A stretch of 64,000 nucleotides of DNA from Paenibacillus sp. Marseille-Q4541 (GTDB lineage: Bacteria; Bacillota; Bacilli; Paenibacillales; Paenibacillaceae), in the NCBI RefSeq assembly GCF_018310695.1, contig NZ_JAGXCY010000004.1, positions 62,001-126,000 on the forward strand. Direction: 5' to 3'. The notes beneath the pieces were generated by a model. That model worked only from the letters and a program-made list of their open reading frames with translations, had not been told where the DNA came from and did not search any database. The translations under genes and the position numbers were made by a program. Shown piece after piece: positions 25,536-34,530 of this stretch; the stretch's first letter is position 1; every line of letters begins with the position of its first letter.

Positions 25536-26087
25536 TTATACGGCTGCCGCTTCGCTAGGTGATTCGGTCGAATCGGTCGCCTTCGGCCAATTCTGCAACA
25601 TTGCTGTTTCAAATTCGAATTCTCTGGTAGGACCGCCGTAGTATCCGTATCCTGAGAGGTCTAAATTGTCATCATCTTCATGATGTATATTCCAATATTC
25701 CATTCCGTCTGAAAACGGATGATTTACGATTGTGTAACCTTCCGAGGGAAGGATGTTTTTTAGCGTTTCAACCGAAATGGCCAATCTAACAAATCCTACT
25801 TCTTCTGTCGTTTTCACACTTACCTCTTTCATGCTCTTTTTGAGAACGAAAGTGAGTGTTCCGGAATTGCTAGACCACAAACCACCGTGACCCGGCTTGT
25901 CTTTTTCTTTATGAGCGCGAAACCCAAAATCACAAAGACCTAGTTCGCTAAAACTATATAGAAAATCTCCATCACCGAATTTAAATGTATTATCCAATTT
26001 GCCTGGGTAAACTTTTTCTTTTGGTTCATCCAAAAGAAAGTATGGATTCCATTGTTGATTGAAATAAATCAATTTAAGTGTGTTCAT
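25536..26087 (-). CDS. hypothetical early phage protein
   Basis: 183 residues, ATG with AAGGGAG upstream. Rich in aromatic and acidic residues, with GDGDFLYSFSELGLCDFGFR and a beta-sheet-like middle. No membrane segment or known motif. Function unknown. Confidence 0.65.
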   Translation of the reverse strand: MNTLKLIYFNQQWNPYFLLDEPKEKVYPGKLDNTFKFGDGDFLYSFSELGLCDFGFRAHKEKDKPGHGGLWSSNSGTLTFVLKKSMKEVSVKTTEEVGFVRLAISVETLKNILPSEGYTIVNHPFSDGMEYWNIHHEDDDNLDLSGYGYYGGPTREFEFETAMLQNWPKATDSTESPSEAAAV

Positions 26088-26122
26088 GTGTTTATCTCTC
26101 CCTTATTAGGCTGTATCTTCTC

Positions 26123-26629
26123 TTAATATCCTGTTGCTTGCCGATTATGGTTTACAGCGTTCTTCGTGACATAAGCTGCGGTAATCTCTCCCCAGGTAAA
26201 TCCAAGACGGTCAACACCTAGATAGATGAAGTAATTTGACGCTAATAATAGGAAGGTTACTTTTGAATCCGGATCCGATACTTGCTCGATTTTCCCAATA
26301 GTAGTAAGCAATCTTGTAAAGAGCGAAGCAGTCTTTCCTTCATAAGCGAAGTCGAGTGAAAAGAGATCTTCTGGATTAACATGTAGCTGTCTCGCTAAAC
26401 CTAAGATGAAATGAAGACAATCTACGTACTCGACAAGCATCTTTGACCTGCGTGGCAGCCGATCATTGCTCCAGTGCTTGAAGTATCTCCATTCATTTGC
26501 ACACTCTCCGACCTCAACCTGGAGAGCAAGGGCTGTGTTAGAGATCAGATCCTGACCTTCAAGTCCTTTCTCTTTGATGATCCGCTCATCGAGTTCCACT
26601 TGCATTTCGTACAGGTCAATTGTTCTCAT
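26123..26629 (-). CDS. dimeric dUTPase (MazG-like all-alpha NTP pyrophosphohydrolase)
   Basis: 168 residues from ATG 26629 with an AAGGAGGG site; the longer frame upstream overlaps the preceding gene. The metal-binding pattern ExxE...ExxD is present as EVGE and EYVD, with WRYFKHW between them, as in the dUTPase_2 family common in Gram-positive phages. It hydrolyses dUTP to dUMP and keeps uracil out of replicating phage DNA. Confidence 0.85.
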   Translation of the reverse strand: MRTIDLYEMQVELDERIIKEKGLEGQDLISNTALALQVEVGECANEWRYFKHWSNDRLPRRSKMLVEYVDCLHFILGLARQLHVNPEDLFSLDFAYEGKTASLFTRLLTTIGKIEQVSDPDSKVTFLLLASNYFIYLGVDRLGFTWGEITAAYVTKNAVNHNRQATGY

Positions 26630-27020
26630 CTGCTTTTCCCTCCTTGGATGGTATTGGTACAACAAGGAAGTCTCTGCCGACGATCTGAATGACTGTTTCC
26701 TTTTCAAGTCTGTAAATAGCTCCCTCAGTTGGTGTAAGGCCAAGTATGATCTCATCTGCTGTCCTGAAATCCTTCTTAACGGAATCGTCCACAGTAATGG
26801 TTTTCATCCCGTCCCACATCTCACGGATCTCTTCAGCTTTCCGAAGCACATCAGCTATCATCGATTTGGATATTCTTTGATGGCAGCTCATAGCATCCGT
26901 CATGTGCTCTATAGCTAACGCGTACACTTTGGTATGAATATGGTTCATCCAGGTCCAAAAGTTGTCGTTGCTTAGGCTCTTTGCGTACTGGAACTGACGT
27001 CTTTTCTCGCGATCATCCAT
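26616..27020 (-). CDS. hypothetical early phage protein
   Basis: 134 residues, ATG with GGAGGAG. Mostly helical, with a short C-terminal beta part (VIQIVGRDFLVVPIP). It overlaps the dUTPase start by 14 bp and its own ATG overlaps the upstream stop (TAATG), so translation is coupled. No family recognised. Confidence 0.68.
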   Translation of the reverse strand: MDDREKRRQFQYAKSLSNDNFWTWMNHIHTKVYALAIEHMTDAMSCHQRISKSMIADVLRKAEEIREMWDGMKTITVDDSVKKDFRTADEIILGLTPTEGAIYRLEKETVIQIVGRDFLVVPIPSKEGKADENN

Positions 27021-27583
27021 TATGAAATCTCCTCCATAGGCAGACCTGGAATATTAAGACCAAAAGCCTTAATAACGAACAGCATGCCGTCATTGTAATC
27101 TGATGTTCTCTGTGCAGATAATTCTTCAATAACTTTCTCAGCTGGTGTAGGGTTGATTGCGTATCCTGAGTACAATGCTCTTGCAAGCGTAGTAGGTGGT
27201 AACTTAGCGAGATCCTCTATTCGATCGGGCCAAGGTTGTCTCGAAATTGCTATGAGTAGCACTCCATCGAGGCCGTATTCATCAACTGCTCTCTGAAGAA
27301 TCATTGCTTCGTACTTACTTAGCTCAGCAGGATCAGCAGCAGGTTCAACTTTTTTACTTACGACTTTAGGCTTAGGAGTTTCTTTCACAGCCACAACTTC
27401 TGTAACCTTATTGACTGAACCAGGTGGCCTACCTTGATTAGTTTTCTTTGTAGAAACGTCTTTTTCTCGTAGTAGCGGTTTGGTCTCTTCTACAGCTTTC
27501 AGTGTTTCTTTATTGCTGTTTTTCGTTCGTGGACGGTTAGTGCCTTTGATTTCAGTTTCTTTACGTGGAATTGACGTTCCCAT
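27020..27583 (-). CDS. hypothetical phage protein with basic N-terminal tail
   Basis: 187 residues from ATG 27583, 12 bases after GAGGAG; an ATG four codons earlier overlaps that site. The first 95 residues are Lys/Pro/Thr-rich and disordered, including an AT-hook-like QGRPPGS. The remaining part is a compact helical domain (YEAMILQRAVDEYGLDGVLL). DNA binding is plausible but not shown. Confidence 0.65.
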   Translation of the reverse strand: MGTSIPRKETEIKGTNRPRTKNSNKETLKAVEETKPLLREKDVSTKKTNQGRPPGSVNKVTEVVAVKETPKPKVVSKKVEPAADPAELSKYEAMILQRAVDEYGLDGVLLIAISRQPWPDRIEDLAKLPPTTLARALYSGYAINPTPAEKVIEELSAQRTSDYNDGMLFVIKAFGLNIPGLPMEEIS

Positions 27584-27666
27584 GAATGATTTCATCTCCT
27601 CAAAATAAGATCATTTGTTCTGAAAAAGGCATGAGTCTTCCCGCCCTCAGTCGCATTTGACTGGGG

Positions 27667-28233
27667 TTATAGTTCCGTTTGATCGAGTATGCTTTGTATG
27701 ACTTCGAGTTGATAAGGCTTAGTATCAATCGGTTCTAAATACTCACGAACGCGGAATAGGTTATATGCAATCCGAGCAATGATGTACGCATCGACTACGT
27801 TATGATTTTTATGAGTCCAATTAAAGTGTTCAAGGACCGCAGCTTTAACCGCTGCTTTCTTCTCTTTATCATTGAGGCGCCGCTTGCTTCCCTTCTCTCC
27901 AGTCCAGCCTGTAACACCTACATATTTCTTCGTCCAAGTAGGGTTAACCAGGTTGAACGCTAATCCTTTACGAACAACCATCGACTGAAGACCACCATGT
28001 ATCATTCCAGTGGTTACCCCTTTCTGAGTACCTACCGCAGGGGATTCAATACTAACTTCATCTTCTGGTTTAAGACGCTTGTACAGTTCGTTCTCAAGCG
28101 ATACAAGTTGCTTGGCATCTAGGGGCGGTTTACCCTCACCCTTGATAGCTTCTGCCCGCAAGACTTCTCCGTTTGGCCCAAATATCACGAGCCCTGTTGT
28201 AGTTCCTGGATCAATACCTACAAACCGAAGCAC
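27667..28233 (-). CDS. RuvC-like Holliday junction resolvase
   Basis: 188 residues, GTG start with GAGGTG. RNase H-fold signature: FVGIDPGTTTGLVIF with Asp8, a central SIESPAVGTQKG Glu, and a C-terminal NHNVVDAYIIARIA Asp. This matches phage RuvC-like nucleases that resolve branched DNA before packaging. It overlaps the preceding gene by 16 bp. Confidence 0.85.
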   Translation of the reverse strand: MLRFVGIDPGTTTGLVIFGPNGEVLRAEAIKGEGKPPLDAKQLVSLENELYKRLKPEDEVSIESPAVGTQKGVTTGMIHGGLQSMVVRKGLAFNLVNPTWTKKYVGVTGWTGEKGSKRRLNDKEKKAAVKAAVLEHFNWTHKNHNVVDAYIIARIAYNLFRVREYLEPIDTKPYQLEVIQSILDQTEL

Positions 28234-28541
28234 AATGTCACCTCATCATCTGTATGACGTAAAATGTGATCCCTGTTTGCCTTTTTGAACTTTTTGATTA
28301 CATCCGATGTGGCATCGTCACCACTCATCGTTTCTCTTGCCTGTTTCCGTATTAACCCAGTAGTTGCTTGGATCACTTCCAGAAGGTCGTATACTGCTTG
28401 ACGCTGGTTAAAGTCCACACTCTCTACCTGATCAATCATCTTATCCAGAGCTTCCTGCAGCTTAACTCGCATGTCTCCAGGCTGATGTCCTTGAACTGGG
28501 TAATCCATTATCGGTACAACGATAGCCAACATGTCATTCAT
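28218..28541 (-). CDS. hypothetical early phage protein
   Basis: 107 residues from ATG 28541, eight bases after AGGAG; a GTG three codons earlier is too close. Helical, with KLQEALDKMIDQVESVDFNQ. No family recognised. Confidence 0.65.
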   Translation of the reverse strand: MNDMLAIVVPIMDYPVQGHQPGDMRVKLQEALDKMIDQVESVDFNQRQAVYDLLEVIQATTGLIRKQARETMSGDDATSDVIKKFKKANRDHILRHTDDEVTLCFGL

Positions 28542-28552
28542 TCGTTCCACTC

Positions 28553-28789
28553 CTATTCTTGATAAGCCCAGCCTGCTCGATCGTACTTAGGTTTGTAGTA
28601 AGCTGGATACTCCTTAACGTTATGTCCTCTGCTGTACAGCAGCATGAGGTCAGTTGTCCTATCGTAGATGAGTTGTTTCTTTTCAACTGCTTCATCGAGT
28701 GGATCAGGATTATCTAGATACTCAGCAAGTTCTAATACAGCGATACGCGCTTTCTCATACTGGTCATCGTTTTCGATTTGTTTTTTCAT
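28553..28789 (-). CDS. hypothetical small phage protein
   Basis: 78 residues; its start lies inside the end of the helicase gene (26-bp overlap) with GAAGGTGAGG upstream. Helical N-terminus, C-terminal YPAYYKPKYDRAGWAYQE. No family recognised. Confidence 0.62.
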   Translation of the reverse strand: MKKQIENDDQYEKARIAVLELAEYLDNPDPLDEAVEKKQLIYDRTTDLMLLYSRGHNVKEYPAYYKPKYDRAGWAYQE

Positions 28790-30095
28790 ATTCCCTCACC
28801 TTCTCAGTTACAGCATTCTTTTGTTCATCAGTGAGATCTGTAAAACGGCCGTTCTTTCGGTTGAAGAACATCTTTATCGTTCCGCTGCCAATGTTTCTTC
28901 CTTTGGCTAAAATGAGTTCCACGATTCCAGGGATAGGCGAATCAGCATTATAGTAATCATCCCTGTAGAGCAATATCACTACATCTGCATCAGATTCGAT
29001 ATCACCTGATTCTTTCAGATCAGACATCAGCGGTCGCTTGTCCGTTCTCTCTTCCACTTTTCGTCCCATTGAAGAGAGTGCTATCACAGGCGTATTGAAT
29101 TCTTTTCCCATCGCCTTTAGTTCTCTTGAGATATATGTGGCTTTCGCTTTTGGATCTTGAATCTTCTTTTCTGTCTCGAGCATTTGAAGGAAATCGATAT
29201 ATATGACTGCATTAGAATGTTTCTGAGCAATCTTTTCAACTTGTCGTAATATATACTCGACTGTCATCCTCGGCCGATCATCTATATAAAGTGGTAAGCT
29301 CTCAATAATATCTAGCGCCTTCGAGTAAGCATCCCAGTCCGAATCAGACATCAGTCCGGACCTGATCTTCTTACCGTCAATTCCTCCAGTGATAGACACC
29401 ATACGTTCTACTACAGAGAGCTTCTTCATCTCTGCTGAGAAAAGGTAGGCTGGTCTGCCGTTCATTGCAACAGACTTCATATCATTCAGCACCGCCTGTG
29501 TTTTACCCATACTCGGTCTAGCTCCAACAATGATTAAGTCTGCATCCTGGTGCCCACCGCTGATGTTGTTTAAGTCTGCGCTGAAGGTCTTTGCTCCTGT
29601 TACTCCATCACCGCTGCTAGCTCGTTTTAAGAGTATCTTCGAGTGATCCGCCAGCACTTCCGACATCTTTACTGGTCCGGTATCATCTGCTAAAAAATCC
29701 TTGTCCGTTTTAAGAGCTGTTAATTTTTCTACAATCTCATCCAAATCTCCGCCATTTGCACCGTTAGCCTCGGCTACGATTTGGGATTTCTGCCGGTCGA
29801 AGTATTCCTCAAGAATGATGCGCTGATAATGTTCAAAGTTAGCGACTGTCGGCACTGATTGAGCGAGTTTAGTAATGTATGAGATACCGCCAATCTTCTC
29901 CATATGACCTTGGTAATGATTAGCGAGAACCATAATGTCGAGAGTGCCGAACTTCTTCCAAGCAAACCTAAAAACTTTATATATAAGTGCATGAAGCTCG
30001 TGATCAAAATGTTTCGATTCAAGAATGCATGTTTTCATTAAGTCAGGCTTGAGATACAACGATCCGAGTACTGTTTGTTCTGTTTCAAGACTCAT
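28764..30095 (-). CDS. DnaB-type replicative helicase
   Basis: 443 residues from ATG 30095. The N-terminal domain begins SLETEQTVLGSLYLKPDLM. The RecA-like domain has Walker A GARPSMGKT, Walker B VIYIDFLQML and the later DLKESGDIESDADVVILLYR. It unwinds DNA at the phage origin. The loader and RepO-like genes lie directly upstream with overlaps, a standard theta-replication module. Confidence 0.95.
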   Translation of the reverse strand: MSLETEQTVLGSLYLKPDLMKTCILESKHFDHELHALIYKVFRFAWKKFGTLDIMVLANHYQGHMEKIGGISYITKLAQSVPTVANFEHYQRIILEEYFDRQKSQIVAEANGANGGDLDEIVEKLTALKTDKDFLADDTGPVKMSEVLADHSKILLKRASSGDGVTGAKTFSADLNNISGGHQDADLIIVGARPSMGKTQAVLNDMKSVAMNGRPAYLFSAEMKKLSVVERMVSITGGIDGKKIRSGLMSDSDWDAYSKALDIIESLPLYIDDRPRMTVEYILRQVEKIAQKHSNAVIYIDFLQMLETEKKIQDPKAKATYISRELKAMGKEFNTPVIALSSMGRKVEERTDKRPLMSDLKESGDIESDADVVILLYRDDYYNADSPIPGIVELILAKGRNIGSGTIKMFFNRKNGRFTDLTDEQKNAVTEKVREYEKTNRKR

Positions 30096-30510
30096 AGAGA
30101 TCACCAGCTTCTGCTCCTGCTATTCGCTCTATACGCTTGCGAATATGATCTGGCATTGGTTTAACATCCTCAGAGGAGTGATATTGCTTCAGCTCCAAAA
30201 TATCTTGTTCCCGTTGACGCTGCTGGACCTCATAAAGACTGTGCTCGGATCCGTTTCTCCATTGATAGTTGATGATGCTCGATATCTTTGGTTCAAAATC
30301 CGATGTATCAATGTGATAATCAACTGCAGATAATGCTCTATCAAAAGTAATTCCGTTCATATTAAGTCGTTCGTACCACAAGTCCGCAGTAGGACTGGAT
30401 TGAACCTGATTAGTATGAGGACTGCGTTTAACGATATTGACGAAATTCGGGTAGGCCCTTTTGATCTTCGCTAACAATCCTAGAATCTGAGCCATTGTGA
30501 TTGTTTCCAT
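30085..30510 (-). CDS. helicase loader, SPP1 G39P-like
   Basis: 141 residues. The N-terminal 70 residues follow the loader/inhibitor-of-G40P pattern: ILGLLAKIKRAYPNF, then TADLWYERLNMNGITFDRAL and a FEPKISSI segment. The C-terminal part is polar and probably flexible, as in G39P. It would bring DnaB to the initiator complex. The gene overlaps both the helicase gene and the initiator gene. Confidence 0.75.
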   Translation of the reverse strand: METITMAQILGLLAKIKRAYPNFVNIVKRSPHTNQVQSSPTADLWYERLNMNGITFDRALSAVDYHIDTSDFEPKISSIINYQWRNGSEHSLYEVQQRQREQDILELKQYHSSEDVKPMPDHIRKRIERIAGAEAGDLYES

Positions 30511-31279
30511 CCCCGTTCACCTCGTTCAAGTACAGATTTTTCAAGTCATCAAGGTCGTCATGAGCCTGTTGGGATCTATTTTTATATCCGCCGTTTTTGT
30601 TCATTTCAGAAATAGAAATATACTTTTCATACTTTTGTCTAAGCCACCCACCCCGTTTGAAAACGGCGTAATCACTGGCATAGAATTTATCTACAGAAAG
30701 TTTGTACGAGCTGAGTACATCGATCATCCAGGTTACACCCTCTTGACCAAACTCACTGAGCAACTTCTCGTGTTCTTCAGGTTTGAGCCAAACGGATTCA
30801 GCATACTCCTGCTTACCTATGCGACTCTTTTCCAATTTGCCTTTCGGAGCCATAACTTTCGCATCTCCTTCTTTGTTAATCGGTGGAGAGTCGTCCTCTT
30901 CTAGCGCTGAACTATCCTCAATTCCACCTGAGTTTTTAATCTTCTTAGGTTCAGATTTCCCGCCCACTATCCACTGATCATAATTCTTATTAAAGGACAA
31001 TGTTCGAGGACGAGAACCTGCACCTTCCTTGGTTACCGTTATTACATTCCATTCAATAAGCCTGGTTAGCTCTACTTTCACGCCTTTCAGATCCGCGTCA
31101 ATCGCTTCAGCAATAAAACCATTTGCCAGCTGATGTTCCTTTCGCCTGAATCCGTAGGTATAGCGCCAGATCACATCGATAATAGAGCGCTGGACCCCGT
31201 TGAATCTTCTTCGCGCTATTTGTTCCAAGATTTCGTTAGCTATACTGGTATAACCATTTTGAGTTTGAGGACTTGCCAT
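30428..31279 (-). CDS. phage replication initiator, RepO N-terminal domain
   Basis: 283 residues. The first 95 residues are a winged-helix typical of lambda O-type proteins: NGYTSIANEILEQIARRRFN, VIWRYTYGFRRKEHQLANGF and EWNVITVTKEGAGSRPRTL. A charged linker and a conserved-looking C-terminal domain (EGVTWMIDVLSSYKLSV) follow. It should bind the phage origin, which in this family is often inside the gene itself; no clear iterons were seen by eye. Confidence 0.85.
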   Translation of the reverse strand: MASPQTQNGYTSIANEILEQIARRRFNGVQRSIIDVIWRYTYGFRRKEHQLANGFIAEAIDADLKGVKVELTRLIEWNVITVTKEGAGSRPRTLSFNKNYDQWIVGGKSEPKKIKNSGGIEDSSALEEDDSPPINKEGDAKVMAPKGKLEKSRIGKQEYAESVWLKPEEHEKLLSEFGQEGVTWMIDVLSSYKLSVDKFYASDYAVFKRGGWLRQKYEKYISISEMNKNGGYKNRSQQAHDDLDDLKNLYLNEVNGDGNNHNGSDSRIVSEDQKGLPEFRQYR

Positions 31280-31300
31280 TCACCTCACCCGTTCCAAGCC

Positions 31301-32050
31301 TTATATTGTCACAAGGGAATAATGCGTCCCTGCTTCATATCCTCGTTGTCTTAGTGCCCTCTTTACGATCCGCTCTGCTAATGCAGGAAGGTTGTTCTTA
31401 CTGCTCATGTGGGTTAAGTAGATCTGCTCGCCTTTGCCCTTGATTAGCTTGGATAAAGCTTCAGCAGCAGCCTTGTTTGATAAGTGGCCACTATCTGATA
31501 ACACCCGAGCTTTCAACGAATCGTGATATTCTCCGTTAGCAAGCATGTCCTCATCGTGATTACACTCAAAGATGTAGATGTCGCTGTAGGACATTGCATG
31601 GATCATATCCGGTGTTACCTTGCCAGTATCCATAAGGACTGATACTTTCTCGCCTGCTGACTCAATAACGAAGCCGGTAGGTTCGAGAGCATCATGATGA
31701 ACATCGAATCTCTTGATTGTCATGAACTCAGGGGAACCAAGACCGAAGGTGATGGCACTTTGCTTATTCATGACCTCTGCACCTTCTAGCTTGCTGATCT
31801 TCTTCAAGGTTCCTTCTGATCCGTATACTGGAATCAGATATTTCTTTGCAATCCCTACTCCGCTCACATGGTCCTTATGTTCATGGGTTACAAATATTGC
31901 TTTTACCTCAGAGGGATTAACGTCGTTCTCAAGCATAATTTTTTCGATACTTCTTGCTGGCAGGCCAACATCCACAAGGATATTGACCTTTCCATTAGAG
32001 ATCCACACGCAGTTTCCGTCAGAGCCGGTTGCTAGGATTTTAACTTTCAT
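31301..32050 (-). CDS. YycJ/WalJ-like MBL-fold hydrolase or nuclease
   Basis: 249 residues from ATG 32050. Upstream codons overlap the preceding gene. Metal ligands are visible in IFVTHEHKDHVSG, and the start KILATGSDGNCVWI resembles the GSSGN motif of YycJ. Later come VLMDTGKV, FECNHDEDML and the C-terminal YLTHMSSKN. YycJ relatives have 5'-nuclease activity, and phages often encode one beside RecT. It may supply the exonuclease step for this phage's recombination. Confidence 0.82.
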   Translation of the reverse strand: MKVKILATGSDGNCVWISNGKVNILVDVGLPARSIEKIMLENDVNPSEVKAIFVTHEHKDHVSGVGIAKKYLIPVYGSEGTLKKISKLEGAEVMNKQSAITFGLGSPEFMTIKRFDVHHDALEPTGFVIESAGEKVSVLMDTGKVTPDMIHAMSYSDIYIFECNHDEDMLANGEYHDSLKARVLSDSGHLSNKAAAEALSKLIKGKGEQIYLTHMSSKNNLPALAERIVKRALRQRGYEAGTHYSLVTI

Positions 32051-32252
32051 CCTCATCACCCTCGAACATCTTGTCAAAGCAACATCCACAAATTCCTGAG
32101 ATAAGCAATTCTCTTTCGTCTGCTGAAAGATAAGGGAACACATGCTGAGCGTGCGCACCATTATTGTAATTTTCCAAATCCTTCTCATTCACCTTGACTG
32201 CTTGATCTTGCTTACACGAGAAACAATTAACTGTAAGTTGAGTATCCCTCAT
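32040..32252 (-). CDS. small two-CxxC zinc-ribbon-like phage protein
   Basis: 70 residues from ATG 32252, overlapping the previous stop (TAATG). NCFSCKQ near the start and GICGCCFDKMFEG near the end give two CxxC pairs that could bind zinc. The gene end overlaps the MBL gene start. Function unknown. Confidence 0.65.
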   Translation of the reverse strand: MRDTQLTVNCFSCKQDQAVKVNEKDLENYNNGAHAQHVFPYLSADERELLISGICGCCFDKMFEGDEDES

Positions 32253-32464
32253 TAAATTGCACGCTCCCTTTTTATCCGATCTTGCCACTCTTTCAGGTGA
32301 GGGCATCCCTTTGCAGGTTCTTCATAGTACCGACGACCAAGAACAAAGGATACAAACTTATCTGTCGCCTTTTCGTAGTACATTCCGTTCAGTGTTGGTG
32401 CTGGTTCATCGATTTCGAATAAGTCGAGCTGCACCGGATCGTTTTGCCTTCTTGTCACGAACAT
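32252..32464 (-). CDS. hypothetical small phage protein
   Basis: 70 residues, ATG with GAGGGG upstream. Contains VQLDLFEID, whose QLDLF part resembles a beta-clamp-binding motif, and a basic end. No family recognised. Overlaps the upstream zinc-ribbon gene by 59 bp in another frame. Confidence 0.55.
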   Translation of the reverse strand: MFVTRRQNDPVQLDLFEIDEPAPTLNGMYYEKATDKFVSFVLGRRYYEEPAKGCPHLKEWQDRIKRERAI

Positions 32465-32603
32465 TCACCGCCAGCCCCTCGTAGCATCGAGGACACACCC
32501 GCTTACGCCTGGTGTATTCCTCTTTGCCTGGATTGATTTCATTGCCGCATATCTCACAATCAGGGGCACGTTCATAAATCTCGACCATGAGAGTCTGCTT
32601 CAT
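32406..32603 (-). CDS. small zinc-ribbon phage protein
   Basis: 65 residues with CEICG and CPRCYEG, a four-cysteine ribbon, and a basic C-terminus (DKKAKRSGAARLIRNR). It begins 4 bp after RecT with a weak ribosome site, so the exact start could be the internal ATG six codons on. Confidence 0.6.
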   Translation of the reverse strand: MKQTLMVEIYERAPDCEICGNEINPGKEEYTRRKRVCPRCYEGLAVNVRDKKAKRSGAARLIRNR

Positions 32604-32606
32604 GGC

Positions 32607-33524
32607 CTACACCAATATTGGGTCTAATTCGCCACCAGATTCTTTTTCCTCGATGTCCATCTCCATGACTTTCAGAAGTGCTTTCCACTCTTGGAGAGAT
32701 GGAGAATCACCTTTCGGAGTGATGTTGTCATTCATATATTTGATTTTTTCATTGTCGTCAGTGATTCCAAGCTTCTTGAATGCTGTACTAATCTTGGCAC
32801 GAACAGCCTTGATCTCCTTGGCTTCTTTATCTTCTTGCGTCTTTTCAGGGGTAGCAGCAGGTTCAGATTGGACGGCATTAGCTTCATCGGTAATATCTAC
32901 GCGTCGAGGTTCATATGCTTGTACATCACCACTTGATGCTGGAGCTTCATCCTCACTAATCTCAATACCGTACTGACGTTTTGCAGCTCTTTTAACAACT
33001 GTCTTTTTAAAGAAGTCATTGAAGTATTTCTTCCAGTTTGCAGCGTTGTTACCGGACAGGTGATGGTCTACCTCATCAACTTTCAGATACTCATAAACAG
33101 GCGAGAATCCGTCACGGTAAGCCAGAGCGTAACACCCAATAACCTTACCAGGGTTCGCAGTCATTTCATGCTCAACATCCCAGTAATAACGGCCCGTTGA
33201 TTCATCACGAACTCGTTTAGCCTTGAACTCGTCACCTTCGTACACTAGCTGTACATCGATTCCTTGATATCCTTCTACTCGCTTCGCTAGGAAGGTGATA
33301 CCTTCAACACTGATCTGGATAGACATCTTGCCACCGTAGATGATGCAATAGATATGATTAAGGAATGGGTTAAGCCCTGCAGCCGCCGCTGTCCGAACGA
33401 AAAGATTGAACTGATCAATGGAGGCATCCTTTGCGAGGGTATGCTTCATGGTTTGAAGCTCCTCGATTGTGAAATTACCGATTGCCTGCAGTTGCACGCT
33501 AGTAGATTGTTGTTGTGCTGCCAT
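32607..33524 (-). CDS. recT: RecT/Bet-family single-strand annealing recombinase
   Basis: 305 residues. Typical Bet/RecT sequence: DQFNLFVRTAAAAGLNPFLN, IYCIIYGGKMSIQISVEGIT, CYALAYRDGFSPVYEYLKVD and KTVVKRAAKRQYGIEIS. The last 100 residues are charged. It anneals single strands during phage recombination. No RecE-, lambda Exo- or YqaJ-type exonuclease gene is seen nearby. Confidence 0.93.
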   Translation of the reverse strand: MAAQQQSTSVQLQAIGNFTIEELQTMKHTLAKDASIDQFNLFVRTAAAAGLNPFLNHIYCIIYGGKMSIQISVEGITFLAKRVEGYQGIDVQLVYEGDEFKAKRVRDESTGRYYWDVEHEMTANPGKVIGCYALAYRDGFSPVYEYLKVDEVDHHLSGNNAANWKKYFNDFFKKTVVKRAAKRQYGIEISEDEAPASSGDVQAYEPRRVDITDEANAVQSEPAATPEKTQEDKEAKEIKAVRAKISTAFKKLGITDDNEKIKYMNDNITPKGDSPSLQEWKALLKVMEMDIEEKESGGELDPILV

Positions 33525-33526
33525 GT

Positions 33527-33721
33527 TTATTTGCCCCCTTGATGTTTTTCAATGCCATTGCTGATCTGTTTCTTAACTGTGTTCCATGCACGACTGTAAA
33601 CTTCATCTGTCGTATCTCCGTCTTCTACTGAGACAACAACACCTGCATCTATCTTTAAGGATTCGTAGTTTCCTAGGTTCTTTGTATAGGTGAATCCAAC
33701 GCTGATTTCTTTAACCTTCAT
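33527..33721 (-). CDS. small conserved phage protein near recT
   Basis: 64 residues, ATG with GGAGGG. The beta-strand-rich KEISVGFTYTKNLGNYESLK opening is a pattern seen in many Firmicute phages next to recombination genes; function unknown. Confidence 0.65.
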   Translation of the reverse strand: MKVKEISVGFTYTKNLGNYESLKIDAGVVVSVEDGDTTDEVYSRAWNTVKKQISNGIEKHQGGK

Positions 33722-33724
33722 TTG

Positions 33725-33883
33725 TTAACCCTCCATAAAAACTGTTTTTGTTGTATCCGAGTAACGATGAATAATATGAATGCGATCTGATTCTATTTTG
33801 AAAACGAGCCAATTGTCTGGGTTTAAACGAGCTGCCTTGATAGCCTGCTTATGCTTGAGTGTTGGATTTTTTCCGTTTTTCAA
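33725..33883 (-). CDS. DUF6906-like small protein
   Basis: 52 residues starting at TTG 33883 behind GGAGGT. The NGKNPTLKHKQAIKAARLNP opening, then NWLVFKI and HIIHRYSDTTKTV, matches the small family often annotated DUF6906 in bacilli phages. Its start overlaps the preceding stop (TTGA). Confidence 0.68.
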   Translation of the reverse strand: MKNGKNPTLKHKQAIKAARLNPDNWLVFKIESDRIHIIHRYSDTTKTVFMEG

Positions 33884-34248
33884 TATGGGTGACCTCCATC
33901 TCGAAGCCCAAAGAGGCTAAATACCTTTCGTAAAGCAATGCGCGCTGCTCTATCGGTATCAGATGAAGATGGGTAGTCGTCAATTAATGCACTCAATCTG
34001 CTTTGATCAGCAATAGAGATAAACGTTTCTGGGAAAAGCTCTGGTGCTGGAAGAGACTTAATTTCCCCAATCACTTCTGATAATGCATGTTTAAGATCTA
34101 AAGCCTCGGAATAACTAAGTTCAATATTTGGAGTGTCTTCCCAAAAAGGAAGGGCGAGTATGATGGTTTTTCCATCACGTACACGTTTCACCAATACCGC
34201 GTCATCTTCACCACGAACCCAACCTTTGAAATGAACGAGTCTAATCAT
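33880..34248 (-). CDS. hypothetical early phage protein
   Basis: 122 residues. N-terminal beta part (RLVHFKGWVRGEDDAVLVKR) and helical C-terminal part. Overlaps both neighbours by a few bases. No family recognised. Confidence 0.62.
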   Translation of the reverse strand: MIRLVHFKGWVRGEDDAVLVKRVRDGKTIILALPFWEDTPNIELSYSEALDLKHALSEVIGEIKSLPAPELFPETFISIADQSRLSALIDDYPSSSDTDRAARIALRKVFSLFGLRDGGHPY

Positions 34249-34505
34249 TATTGGCTACCTCCGTAGAACTTCATTTGCCGTCCAGTTGCTTCAGCAACCA
34301 TCTTTCTAGTCCATCTGTCAGAGATAACACCATATTCTTTCTTGATTGCTGTTGAAACTTCAGACAGCCCGATTGTTCCTGGTACATAAGGATCCTTCAA
34401 GATCTTTTCACGTTTAAATTGACGATTAGCTTTGTAGAGTGCATAAGCTTTCGCAGCACCAGCTTGTCTTGCAGCAGTAAGAGCAACTTTTTTATCTTTT
34501 ATCAT
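34248..34505 (-). CDS. hypothetical small basic phage protein
   Basis: 85 residues, ATG with GGAGGG. Lys/Ala-rich first half, then STAIKKEYGVISDRWTRKMV, possibly helix-turn-helix. Function unknown. Confidence 0.6.
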   Translation of the reverse strand: MIKDKKVALTAARQAGAAKAYALYKANRQFKREKILKDPYVPGTIGLSEVSTAIKKEYGVISDRWTRKMVAEATGRQMKFYGGSQ

Positions 34506-34530
34506 AGGGAGAACCCTCCATTAGTTTGTT

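Noticed and set aside
32252..32603. Frameshift between the two overlapping small ORFs
   Set aside because: Both have their own start and separate cysteine or charge patterns; overlapping small genes are common in this operon.
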